From an uncultured Bacilli bacterium (lineage in GTDB: Bacteria; Bacillota_I; Bacilli_A; RF39; UBA660): 33,943 nt of DNA. This document shows positions 7,761 to 15,740 of the stretch, piece by piece. Every line of letters starts with the position of its first letter. Position 1 is the first letter of the stretch. The stretch lies in assembly GCA_944359065.1 (NCBI GenBank), contig CALVSP010000008.1, forward strand, positions 1-33,943, in the 5' to 3' direction. The position numbers and the translations under genes are program-made. The notes under the pieces are model-generated. The model searched no databases. It was not told the DNA's origin and saw nothing but the letters and a program-made list of their open reading frames with translations.

Positions 7761-8777
7761 ATGAAAAAATGTAATTTAACTTTATTAATAAGTGTAATAA
7801 TAATAAGTATTTTTGGTGTTTTGATGATTTATTCAGCATCTTACATTTGGGCAGAATATAAATATGGTGATGCTTTAAAATATGTTAAAAATCAAGGACT
7901 ATTCTTAATAGTTGGTATTATATTAATGATGATAATAAGTAAAATAGATTATAAAATATATTTAAAAAAATCTAATTTAATTTTAATTAGTTGTCTAATT
8001 TTATTAATATTAGTTTTAATACCAGGTATTGGTACCGTTCGAAATGGAAGTCGAAGTTGGTTTGGGATAGGTTCATTCGGTATTCAACCTAGTGAATTTA
8101 CCAAGTTAGGACTAATGATATTTGTATCTAAGTATTTATCATATAATGAAAAAGCAACAAAATCTTTTAAAGGTATTTTACCTATTTTAGGGTTACTTTT
8201 ATTAATATTTGGACTTATTATGTTACAACCTGATTTTGGAACAGGTACTATTATTGTAATGTCTATAATTGGTTTGTTATTTGTAGGTGGAGTTGACTTT
8301 AAATATTTTATTAGATTAGGTATTGTAGGAGTAATAGGTGTAGTAGGTTTAATTTTAGCCGCTCCTTACAGACTTAGTCGAATATTATCATTTCTAAATC
8401 CGTGGAGTGATCCTTTAGGTAGTGGGTTTCAAATTATTCAAAGTTTGTATGCCATAGGTCCAGGGGGATTATTTGGTTTTGGTATAGGTAATTCAAGACA
8501 AAAGCACTTCTTTTTACCGGAACCTCAAACAGATTTTATATTTTCTATAATAAGTGAAGAACTAGGATTTTTAGGATGTTTAATAATTATAACTTTATTT
8601 GTTATTATTTGTTATAATGGATTTAAATCATCGCGTAATTGTAATGATTTATTTGGTAAATATTTATCGTTTGGTATTATATTTCAAATTGCTTTCCAAG
8701 CTTGTTTAAATTTGATGGTCGTAGTAGGATTAATACCAGTAACGGGGTATGCAAGAAAATGGGAGAAAATAGTATAA
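7761..8777 (+). pseudogene. ftsW: SEDS peptidoglycan glycosyltransferase (FtsW/SpoVE), 5' part interrupted by element 2
   Basis: The first 328 residues are a SEDS protein: early TM helix with L-M-I-Y-S-A-S, the segment R-S-W-F-G-I-G-S-F-G-I-Q-P-S-E-F-T-K, LQPDFGTG, and F-F-L-P-E-P-Q-T-D-F-I-F-S-I-I-S-E-E-L-G-F. The chain reaches V-G-L-I-P-V-T-G, where FtsW/SpoVE should continue with (V/I)xLPFxSYGG. Instead ten foreign residues and a stop follow. The missing end is at 19825-19916; joined, the protein is 358 residues, the usual size. SEDS proteins polymerise lipid II as partners of class B PBPs. The truncated form lacks the last helix and conserved motif and is probably inactive. ftsW versus spoVE cannot be decided from sequence alone. 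Confidence 0.93.
8736..8756 (+). other. attL of element 2
   Basis: SEDS codons end at CCAGTAACG and element sequence GGTATGCAAG follows, with GGGG at 8744-8747 shared with the right junction (19822-19825). The restored attB is GTAAC-GGGT-GTTAC, a perfect 5-base inverted repeat about a GG centre, which suits a serine integrase site with a 2-base GG crossover. Confidence 0.85.
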
Positions 8778-9153
8778 ATCGTAGAAATCCTTATAAATAA
8801 AGGGAAAACGAGATTTTACTTAATTGAAAAAGCACTTAAAAATGTCAAAATTAGAGAAAATCATTATTTTATGTTTTTTTTTACAAAAATATAACAACGA
8901 TACATTGTTGGTAAACACAAGAAAATTTATAACAGCTAATATTTTTAAAATAAAAATTTATGATACATTAAGAATAATAAGTAAAAAAATAACAATAAAC
9001 TATTTTTTTATTTTAATATATATAAGTTGACATTTAGTTAATCGTATGATACCATAGACAACAATTAAATTAGTTGAATAGATTCTGCAATAAAATTTGA
9101 TAAATTTAATTAAGTAAAAATAGTTATTCGTTTGTTTTTTATCAGGGGGAAAA
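8778..9153 (+). other. Gene-poor left arm of element 2 (376 nt)
   Basis: This stretch holds one open frame of 68 codons (8824-9030) that begins with TTG, has no ribosome binding site and resembles nothing; I do not call it a gene. A good promoter lies at 9027-9055. The rest is very AT-rich, with no clear repeat or hairpin. Confidence 0.5.
9027..9055 (+). promoter_or_regulatory. Promoter of the glycosyltransferase/radical SAM operon
   Basis: TTGACA (9027-9032) and TACCAT (9050-9055) are 17 bases apart, with TG one base before the -10 hexamer. The start codon of the first cargo gene is about 100 nt downstream. Confidence 0.6.
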
Positions 9154-10014
9154 ATGAAAAATTTTAGTATTATTGTTCCATCTCATAATGGTCAAAAATA
9201 TATTTCTAGATGTTTAAATTCAATTATGCAACAAACATATTCAAATTATGAAGTTATATTTATAAATGATAGTAGCACAGACTATACTTCAGATATTATT
9301 CGTTCTAACTTTAATTTTCCAAATATAAAATATTATGAAGTTTCATTTGAAGATATAAGTAAGGTGAGAAATTATGGGTTATCAAAAGTTAATGGCGATG
9401 CAATAATTTTTGTCGATGTTGATGATTGGATTGAAAAAAGTTTACTTGAGAAATTATCTATAGTTGACAACGAAAATGATATAATTCGATATCAAGGTAT
9501 TATGGTTGATAATGACAATAATATTTATGAAGAATATATTACAGATGAATTTTATAATTTTAATGGAATAGAAGTATTAAATAAGTTTGCAAGAGGGTTT
9601 GAAATATATAGCCCATCTTGGTTATATGCTTATGACTTCAGATTTTGGGAAAAAAATAATTTTAAGTTTCCAGTTGGAATGTTACAAGAAGATTTTGCAC
9701 TTACATCTTTAATTTTAAGTAAAGCAAAATGTGTTTCTAGTATTCCTTATATTGGATATTATTATTATAAAAGTCAAAACAGTATTATGAGAAATAATAA
9801 CTATGATAATCAAATAAAAAAAGCATATGATGTTTTGGTACACTGTGATAAATTTTATGAAAATATAATTTTAGGTGTACAAGATGAAACTATAAAAAAT
9901 AATTTAATTAAATATTATTTAACAGTAATTAGACATAAGTTAAATGTACTAAATAGTCCCGAAAAAGAATCTTATGAAAAACAATTAATATTAAGAGAAG
10001 AAAGGTGGAAGTAA
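9154..10014 (+). CDS. Glycosyltransferase family 2 protein
   Basis: This 286-residue protein has a GT-A fold signature: F-S-I-I-V-P-S-H-N-G at the N-terminus, F-I-N-D-S-S-T-D near residue 38, and I-F-V-D-V-D-D-W near 90, where DxD binds the metal and sugar nucleotide. Later FPVGMLQEDFAL (the E-D is typical of the acceptor/base region) and a C-terminal helical part follow. There is no membrane segment, so it acts in the cytosol or at the membrane face. AGGGGGA precedes the ATG. The radical SAM gene starts one base after its stop, so the pair is tightly coupled. Such enzymes normally build glycans or glycosylate small molecules; the acceptor here is unknown. Confidence 0.88.
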   Translation: MKNFSIIVPSHNGQKYISRCLNSIMQQTYSNYEVIFINDSSTDYTSDIIRSNFNFPNIKYYEVSFEDISKVRNYGLSKVNGDAIIFVDVDDWIEKSLLEKLSIVDNENDIIRYQGIMVDNDNNIYEEYITDEFYNFNGIEVLNKFARGFEIYSPSWLYAYDFRFWEKNNFKFPVGMLQEDFALTSLILSKAKCVSSIPYIGYYYYKSQNSIMRNNNYDNQIKKAYDVLVHCDKFYENIILGVQDETIKNNLIKYYLTVIRHKLNVLNSPEKESYEKQLILREERWK

Positions 10015-10015
10015 A

Positions 10016-11695
10016 ATGGAAAATATTAAGGCCTTTTTAAAAGAAAATTATGATGAAGCTATTAAACTAAAAGAAAGGTTTAAGATAACCGAAAATAAGG
10101 AATGGGATGCTATTACTATTTTGGCAGAACTTAATGTTCAATTAGGACATTTTAGTTATTTAATTTCAAAGCAAAAAAATTATGGTGAAAATGGTAGAAA
10201 TATTAATGACTTGGGTGACGAATTATCTGATGTAATTTTACAATTAATTAGCTTATGTTGGAAGTTAGATTTGGATTTTAAAAATTATGATTATAATTAC
10301 AAATACATAAGATTTGAAAATGTGGCAGAAGCAATATTAAGTTTTAATACGATTTATGGACAAATATCAGAAAAAGTTTTAGAAATTAAAAATTATAGAC
10401 ATTATAAAATAAGATATGGGTATGCAAAGGAAGAATATTTTTTATATTTTAATATAGCTAGATTATTTGAAATTATTTTTTCTGTTGCTTGTGATTTAGA
10501 TTTAAAAATGTTTAATGAATTTAAAAAAATGATTTTAGATGCATCAAAGTTTTTGGATAATTACGAGAAAAAAAAGACACCAAAATTTTATCCAGTTGTA
10601 GATGTTCATGCTACTTGGCTAGTATTAAATCCGATTCAAGGATGCCCAAAACAATGCAAATATTGTTTTTTAAAGGAAAGAGGATTGAATAAAATTCAAC
10701 CTATTATGTTAGTAAGCCCTGAAAAAGCAGTTGATTTATTGTTATCGAGTAAATTTTATATTAAAGATATGCCTTTATGCTTATTTTCGCAAACTGATGC
10801 ATTTTCTACATCTGATAATATAGAATATTTAAAACAGTTGATAGAAATATTAATGGAAAGAAAAATAAAAAATCCTATAGTTTTTATAACAAAGTGTAAA
10901 ATTCCGGAAGAATTTATAGATTTTATTGATAACTATGAGAAACAGGGACATAATTTTTTGTTTTTTTTAAGTTATTCAGGGTTAGATAAAAATATCGAAT
11001 TGGGAGTAAATAAAGAGATAATTGAAAATAATTTTATCAAATTATCAGAAAGGGGAAAGAAGATAATTCATTATTGGAGACCTTTTATTCCACAAAATTC
11101 CAAAAATGAAGAAGTAAAAAAAATATATGATTTTGTAAAAAAATATTGTATTGCTTCTGTTGCAATAGGTTTAAAGACTACAAATGATATTATAGATAAT
11201 ATAGAATGGGATGATTTAAAGAATAACCATAAAGAAGCATTGCAATCTGATAATGTATGGAATAAGGAAGCATATGATTATCTATGGAATAATTTAGCAA
11301 AAAATAAAGATTATCCTATTTTTCAAACTACAAGCTGTGCATTAGGATATGCATTAGGACAGGCTGATAGAAAATTTTTCTATAATACTGATATATGTAT
11401 TAATTGTAATAATTGTCCATTAGTTCAACGAAATCGTTGTAAAGAAAAATTTGAGCATTTTAAGTTTCCAGATAAAAAGTATATTAAATATTTAATAGAA
11501 AAACTTGACAAAAATATAGATATAGATAAAATTGATTTTATAGATAGAACAGTAGTTATTAAGGATTTGCAATTAAATTTTAATGAAATTTCATTTTTAA
11601 CTGAAAAACTAGGTGTTAAAATTGTGGTTGTAAAGAAAGAAAATGATTATTATTGGAATACATCTATAAATAATGCAACAATTTTAAAAATTTAG
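10016..11695 (+). CDS. MazG-like domain fused to a radical SAM domain
   Basis: In this 559-residue protein, residues ~1-90 look MazG-like, all helical, with G-D-E-L-S-D-V-I-L-Q-L (Glu69xxAsp72) matching half of the metal-binding pattern; the first EExxE half is degenerate. Residues ~100-185 are a second helical unit that may be a diverged repeat. From ~195 a radical SAM domain follows: N-P-I-Q-G-C-P-K-Q-C-K-Y-C-F with the CxxxCxxC cluster (Cys210, 214, 217). Cys461, 464, 467 and 475 near the C-terminus (CINCNNCPLVQRNRC) could bind a second cluster. The radical SAM part is loosely reminiscent of spore photoproduct lyase-like proteins. MazG domains hydrolyse (d)NTPs, so a nucleotide-linked radical reaction is plausible but unproven. 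Confidence 0.75.
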   Translation: MENIKAFLKENYDEAIKLKERFKITENKEWDAITILAELNVQLGHFSYLISKQKNYGENGRNINDLGDELSDVILQLISLCWKLDLDFKNYDYNYKYIRFENVAEAILSFNTIYGQISEKVLEIKNYRHYKIRYGYAKEEYFLYFNIARLFEIIFSVACDLDLKMFNEFKKMILDASKFLDNYEKKKTPKFYPVVDVHATWLVLNPIQGCPKQCKYCFLKERGLNKIQPIMLVSPEKAVDLLLSSKFYIKDMPLCLFSQTDAFSTSDNIEYLKQLIEILMERKIKNPIVFITKCKIPEEFIDFIDNYEKQGHNFLFFLSYSGLDKNIELGVNKEIIENNFIKLSERGKKIIHYWRPFIPQNSKNEEVKKIYDFVKKYCIASVAIGLKTTNDIIDNIEWDDLKNNHKEALQSDNVWNKEAYDYLWNNLAKNKDYPIFQTTSCALGYALGQADRKFFYNTDICINCNNCPLVQRNRCKEKFEHFKFPDKKYIKYLIEKLDKNIDIDKIDFIDRTVVIKDLQLNFNEISFLTEKLGVKIVVVKKENDYYWNTSINNATILKI

Positions 11696-11864
11696 TTAAT
11701 AAAGTATATAAAATGGCTTATTTTTCTGTAGAAAGTATTTTGAAAAAACAAAAAATATTTTTGGCTGATGATGAAATTTCATTTTTTCTCATTTATATTT
11801 TATGAAAGAGAATATTTGAATTAATTAAAGCTGATAAATCATAGTAAAATTTGTGGGAGGAATA

Positions 11865-12308
11865 ATGAAAAAATTACAAATAGGGATTAATGATAAAAAT
11901 TTAAAATATGATTTCCGTGAAATGTGTTTTGGAATTTATGTTAAAGATAAAAAAATATATTTAACTCAAAAAAAAGGAGAAATTTCATTAATAGGTGGCG
12001 GTAAAGAAATTGGTGAAACATTTCAAGAATGTTTATATAGAGAATTTTTAGAAGAAAGTGGTTGTAAGTTAAAAAAAATTAAACATTTTTGCTCAATAGA
12101 CTGTTTTTGGATTACTAGAAATAAAAAGTATATGGAATCACTAGCACATATTTTTTTAGTAGATATAGAAGATAATATAAATAAACCATTAGAAAAAGAA
12201 TCAGAATTAGTTATAATAGATATACATAATGCTTTAGACTATTTAGAATTACCTTATCAAAGAAAAGCATTGGAATTATATCTTGCTAAGTATGGAAATT
12301 TGCTATGA
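11865..12308 (+). CDS. NUDIX hydrolase
   Basis: This 147-residue protein has a complete NUDIX box, GGKEIGETFQECLYREFLEE followed by SG (Gx5Ex7RExxEExG), at about residues 45-67. The family cleaves nucleoside diphosphates linked to another group, such as ADP-ribose, sugar nucleotides or damaged dNTPs, using Mg2+ held by the REUxEE glutamates. The ATG at 11865 is chosen over the GTG at 11853 because GGGAGG (11855-11860) is then correctly spaced. Its last four bases (ATGA) are also the start of the next gene, so the two proteins are made together. That neighbour has ADP-ribosyltransferase-like motifs, which would fit an ADP-ribose-type substrate. Confidence 0.9.
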   Translation: MKKLQIGINDKNLKYDFREMCFGIYVKDKKIYLTQKKGEISLIGGGKEIGETFQECLYREFLEESGCKLKKIKHFCSIDCFWITRNKKYMESLAHIFLVDIEDNINKPLEKESELVIIDIHNALDYLELPYQRKALELYLAKYGNLL

Positions 12309-13567
12309 ATTTATATGATTTAATTTCTAAAATGATTACAGATGAATATAATGTTAGATTATCTCAAAAAGAATTTGATGTTATATGTCATCAATATCAA
12401 ATAAGTGCTAGTGAGTTGAAAAAATATGTTAGTATGATTAGTAAACATAAATATTTGAAAAAATTAGATATACAAGATGATATAAAAAGATATCATAGTT
12501 GTCGAGAAAATGATATGGCTTTTGTTTTTCAATTTGAAAAAATTTTAAATAATGAGAAAATTCAAGAAATTTTGCAATTGATTCAAAATAGAAATTTTAG
12601 CTTTGATTTAAGAAAAATAGGTATTAATGCCATTACTTGGGCAGACACACAATTATTTTTACAATCTTTACTTTTACAAAAAATGTATTGTTTTTTGATA
12701 ATGAATCAAAATGAAATTTACGATTATGAGTTTGTAGAAAACTATTTGGATAAAATTATAACCAACTGTAAAGTATCGGTAAATTTTGAAGATTTATTAT
12801 ATAGGTGCGATGATATTTTATTGAAAAATATAGTTTCAAAAGCAAATTTTAAAAAAGATGAATTTTTAACAATGATAAAGCAGAATTTTATAGATAAAGG
12901 ATATTGTTTTCATGGATTTAATAGTCAATTTGAAAGTCAAATTCTGAAATATGGACTTTCTGGTTCTTTAAATTGTTGTGATACATATGAAATGTTAAAA
13001 ATAGATAATATTTTTAGAAATTATAATATGAATGGTGTTTTTCAACAAAATTGGAGTTATCAACAAAATCCTAATTTTTTTACTACTGATAATTTTGGCG
13101 CTGCCTATTATTATTCTGTATTATCACCTGTTTTTATGTCAAGACTTGTTAGCAATGGAAATTATATGTCTAATGAAATTTTATTTGATAGAACAGCTTT
13201 TATTCAAAGAGATTTGAATGCTTGTATCAATAATATAAATGCATTGCTAATACAATATAATGTGCTACAAAATGATAGTGATTATATCAAGAAATACCTA
13301 AAGAATTATTTAGAATTTCTATTTAAAGATAAAGATAATTTAAAAATTGCTTTTTTTCCTCGCCATGATATAAATAGAGATTTTTCTGATAATTATGATA
13401 AGGCAACAATGATGCAAGGTGAATTATCAGTTGAAGAATTATTAAAAATTGCTTTAAAACCTTCATTTGAAATTGATAGACATCAAAATACAACATATGA
13501 TTCCAGTATTATAAGTTCAATTACTATTCCAAATTATGCAAAAAGTTTAATTAAAAAAAGAAATTAA
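12305..13567 (+). CDS. Unrecognised protein with ADP-ribosyltransferase-like motifs
   Basis: I do not recognise this 420-residue protein as a named family. Residues 1-195 are mainly helical. From ~198 the order K-G-Y-C-F-H-G-F (His203), L-K-Y-G-L, then P-N-F-F-T-T-D-N-F-G-A-A-Y-Y-Y (Tyr268-270) and Q-G-E-L-S-V-E-E-L-L (Gln371, Glu373) recalls the H–Y–[Q]xE layout of the ADP-ribosyltransferase fold (PARP, Tpt1/KptA and DarT relatives), including the 'HG…I…GL' and 'fTt…A..Y' spacing. There is no membrane segment. It overlaps the NUDIX stop by 4 bases, and its 3' end overlaps that of the convergent kinase gene by 4 bases. A toxin or effector using NAD is one reading; a non-enzymatic role cannot be excluded. 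Confidence 0.45.
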   Translation: MNLYDLISKMITDEYNVRLSQKEFDVICHQYQISASELKKYVSMISKHKYLKKLDIQDDIKRYHSCRENDMAFVFQFEKILNNEKIQEILQLIQNRNFSFDLRKIGINAITWADTQLFLQSLLLQKMYCFLIMNQNEIYDYEFVENYLDKIITNCKVSVNFEDLLYRCDDILLKNIVSKANFKKDEFLTMIKQNFIDKGYCFHGFNSQFESQILKYGLSGSLNCCDTYEMLKIDNIFRNYNMNGVFQQNWSYQQNPNFFTTDNFGAAYYYSVLSPVFMSRLVSNGNYMSNEILFDRTAFIQRDLNACINNINALLIQYNVLQNDSDYIKKYLKNYLEFLFKDKDNLKIAFFPRHDINRDFSDNYDKATMMQGELSVEELLKIALKPSFEIDRHQNTTYDSSIISSITIPNYAKSLIKKRN

Positions 13568-14055
13568 TATTTAATTAATTTCTTAACTTTTTCCAATGTT
13601 TGTTGTTCATTGTAATTGGCTGTATTAATTTTGTAAACTGGCATAAAATTACTTGCTTGCTCTAGTCTATAATCAAATTCTTCTAATAATGATTTATATA
13701 AATGTAACAATACTACTCTATCATTTAAATCATCCTTCCGTCTTTCCAATAGTAATTCTTGTGGTGCATATAAATATATAATACTAGAATTATTTCTAGT
13801 ATACAATTTAAGTAATTTTAAATAATTTTGTTCAGAAATTTTTGTTTTATTACTTAATATTTTTCCATAAACCATTACACTTATAAAAGAACGATCCATT
13901 ACTGAATTAATTGATGATTTATCAAAAGTGTCTACATATTTATAATAAAAATTTTTAAAATCATTGTTTGGAATTACTAATTGTTTTCCTTGTTTAGTCA
14001 AATTAGTTATTAAAGTTGTTTTTCCACAACCATCTAAACCTTCAACAATAATCAT
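13564..14055 (-). CDS. dTMP kinase-like/deoxynucleoside kinase-like P-loop protein
   Basis: This 163-residue protein begins M-I-I-V-E-G-L-D-G-C-G-K-T-T (Walker A, residues 5-13), like thymidylate kinases. M-D-R-S-F near residue 55 matches the DR(Y/S) motif of dTMP and deoxynucleoside kinases, and L-L-E-R-R-K-D-D-L-N-D-R is a plausible LID. It is shorter than bacterial Tmk (~205), so the substrate may differ. The ATG at 14055 is chosen because GGAAGCG lies just before it; an upstream in-frame ATG at 14088 lacks a site. It is the only minus-strand cargo gene, convergent with the ART-like gene and divergent from the phosphoesterase gene, with about 70 nt for both promoters. Confidence 0.75.
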   Translation of the reverse strand: MIIVEGLDGCGKTTLITNLTKQGKQLVIPNNDFKNFYYKYVDTFDKSSINSVMDRSFISVMVYGKILSNKTKISEQNYLKLLKLYTRNNSSIIYLYAPQELLLERRKDDLNDRVVLLHLYKSLLEEFDYRLEQASNFMPVYKINTANYNEQQTLEKVKKLIKY

Positions 14056-14126
14056 ATATATCGCTTCCTTGATGATATATATTAACATAATTTAAATAAA
14101 ATATCAACGTAAAAGAGGTGTATGTT

Positions 14127-14930
14127 ATGCAAGAAAAAATAGCATTGATATCAGATGTTCATGCTAATTTAGAAGCTTTAAAAGCAGTTCTTATGGATAT
14201 AAAGAAACATAATATAAAAATAATTTATTCTTTAGGTGATATTATCGGACTTGGTAATCGTCCTAGTGAATGTTTAAAGTTAATTATAGAAAATAATATT
14301 ATAAATATTCTAGGAAATGCTGAAGAATATGTAATATTTGGTGCTGATAGTTTTGATTATTTAAAAAAATATAATATTGCACGTTATTATAATGCTATAT
14401 GGACAAAAGAAAAATTAACAAGTGATCAAATTTGTGCGTTACAGAGAATGCCGCATTCAATAGATATTGAAATTGAAAATCAAAAGATTGCGTTGTGCCA
14501 TTTTCCTATTGATGTACGATATGATTATTCTGGTGTATGGAAATATAATGGTGAAGATGTTAGTTCTTTTTTTGAAACCAACACTCAAAAAGATATGAGG
14601 TTTTCTAATTATCAAATACCGCTTTTAATATCATCAAAGAATGATCCATTATTTGGTGGAAAAAGAATAGATGAATATAATTGTATAATTTATGGACATT
14701 ATCATTTTTTTAGAAAACATATAAAAAATAATATAATTTTTTATTCACTCAATGGAACTGGTGTAGCAATTGATAAACAAGCAATATATTATGTTTTAGA
14801 AAATGTTAATAATAGAATTATTCTTACAGAAAACAAAGTTGATTATGACTATAAAAAATTGCATTATGAATTAAATAATACTGATTATCCTAATAAAGAA
14901 ACATTTGAAAAATATATTAAAAAATTATGA
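14127..14930 (+). CDS. Metallophosphoesterase (ApaH/YfcE-like)
   Basis: This 267-residue protein has the calcineurin-like metal-binding motifs in order: I-S-D-V-H (DxH), L-G-D-I-I-G (GDxxG), L-G-N-A-E-E (in place of GNHD/E), L-C-H-F-P and I-Y-G-H-Y-H (GHxH). The Ala where the family usually has His is seen in some subfamilies. Members cleave phosphomonoesters, phosphodiesters or dinucleoside polyphosphates. The ATG at 14127 lies 8 nt after GAGG; an in-frame GTG at 14118 overlaps that site and is less likely. Its TGA stop is also the TG of an extended -10 promoter for the next gene. Confidence 0.85.
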   Translation: MQEKIALISDVHANLEALKAVLMDIKKHNIKIIYSLGDIIGLGNRPSECLKLIIENNIINILGNAEEYVIFGADSFDYLKKYNIARYYNAIWTKEKLTSDQICALQRMPHSIDIEIENQKIALCHFPIDVRYDYSGVWKYNGEDVSSFFETNTQKDMRFSNYQIPLLISSKNDPLFGGKRIDEYNCIIYGHYHFFRKHIKNNIIFYSLNGTGVAIDKQAIYYVLENVNNRIILTENKVDYDYKKLHYELNNTDYPNKETFEKYIKKL

Positions 14931-14936
14931 TATAAT
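14926..14936 (+). promoter_or_regulatory. Extended -10 promoter (TTATGATATAAT type)
   Basis: TATAAT at 14931-14936 is preceded by TGA, which is also the stop codon of the phosphoesterase gene. It would serve the hydrolase and the large gene after it. Confidence 0.5.
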
Positions 14937-14960
14937 TAATTATAGAAAAGAGGAGTAATT

Positions 14961-15713
14961 ATGGATGAAAAAGATATTGAAAAAGCAAAAAACGATTTAA
15001 GAGTAAAATTTAATTATTTAATCAACAATAAAATTAATACTTTTTCTGCTATACCTGAAGATAATATGAGTAAAATAATAATTTATTGTCATGGGTTAGG
15101 TAGTAACAAAACGTGGGCAACTAGATTTTATGATAATTTATTAAAAAATAAAATTGGTATTATTTCTTTTGATTTTCCTGGTCATGGAGAAGATAAAACA
15201 GATTTTTCACTTTTTACTTTGAATTTATGTATAAAATACCTGGAAGAAATGATTACATATGTAAAAACAAAGTATGATGTACCTATATATTTGTTTGGAT
15301 GTAGTTTTGGTGGTTTTGTAATTTTAAATAAATTAATAAAGAATAGTGAAAATATAGAAAAAACAATGTTAATGTGCCCAGCTATTAATTTTTGTGAGAT
15401 TATGGAAAATAAATCGGGAATATCAATTGATTATTTTAATACTAATGAATTTATGCCTTTGTATAATAATATTAAAATATATAAAGATGCTTATCTTCAG
15501 TTTAAAAATGGCGATAATGTTGTTAAAAATTATGATTTTCAAAATATTTCAATAATTCATGGGACATCTGATAAAACTGTTCTTTATAAAGATATTAGTG
15601 ATTTTTGTAAGAAGAATAATTTGAAATTAACAACTATTGAAGATGGAAAACATGAACTATATAATTATGATAATGAAATTGTTAATTTTTTATTGAAAGA
15701 TATTAATGAATAA
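14961..15713 (+). CDS. Alpha/beta hydrolase
   Basis: This 250-residue protein shows I-I-Y-C-H-G-L-G-S near residue 40 (oxyanion-hole segment), S-F-D-F-P-G-H-G-E-D, the nucleophile elbow G-C-S-F-G-G with Ser115, G-T-S-D-K-T with a candidate Asp near 203, and D-G-K-H-E-L with His231. The triad is therefore complete, as in thioesterase/esterase-like members. There is no signal peptide. AGAGGAG precedes the ATG. It is followed after 27 nt by the large CitC-like gene, so the two are probably one transcript. The substrate is unknown; it is not closely similar to the element 1 hydrolase. Confidence 0.8.
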   Translation: MDEKDIEKAKNDLRVKFNYLINNKINTFSAIPEDNMSKIIIYCHGLGSNKTWATRFYDNLLKNKIGIISFDFPGHGEDKTDFSLFTLNLCIKYLEEMITYVKTKYDVPIYLFGCSFGGFVILNKLIKNSENIEKTMLMCPAINFCEIMENKSGISIDYFNTNEFMPLYNNIKIYKDAYLQFKNGDNVVKNYDFQNISIIHGTSDKTVLYKDISDFCKKNNLKLTTIEDGKHELYNYDNEIVNFLLKDINE

Positions 15714-15740
15714 TATTTAAAATTGAGGGGGGAAATGTTA

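Noticed and set aside
7761-8777. Reading the 338-residue frame as a complete FtsW/RodA
   Set aside because: It ends in ten residues unlike any SEDS protein, and the missing conserved end is found in frame at 19825.
8824-9030. 68-codon open frame in the left arm of element 2
   Set aside because: TTG start without a ribosome binding site, low-complexity composition, and a promoter (9027) that begins inside it; probably chance in AT-rich DNA.
11713-11808. 31-codon frame between the radical SAM and NUDIX genes
   Set aside because: No ribosome binding site and no recognisable sequence.
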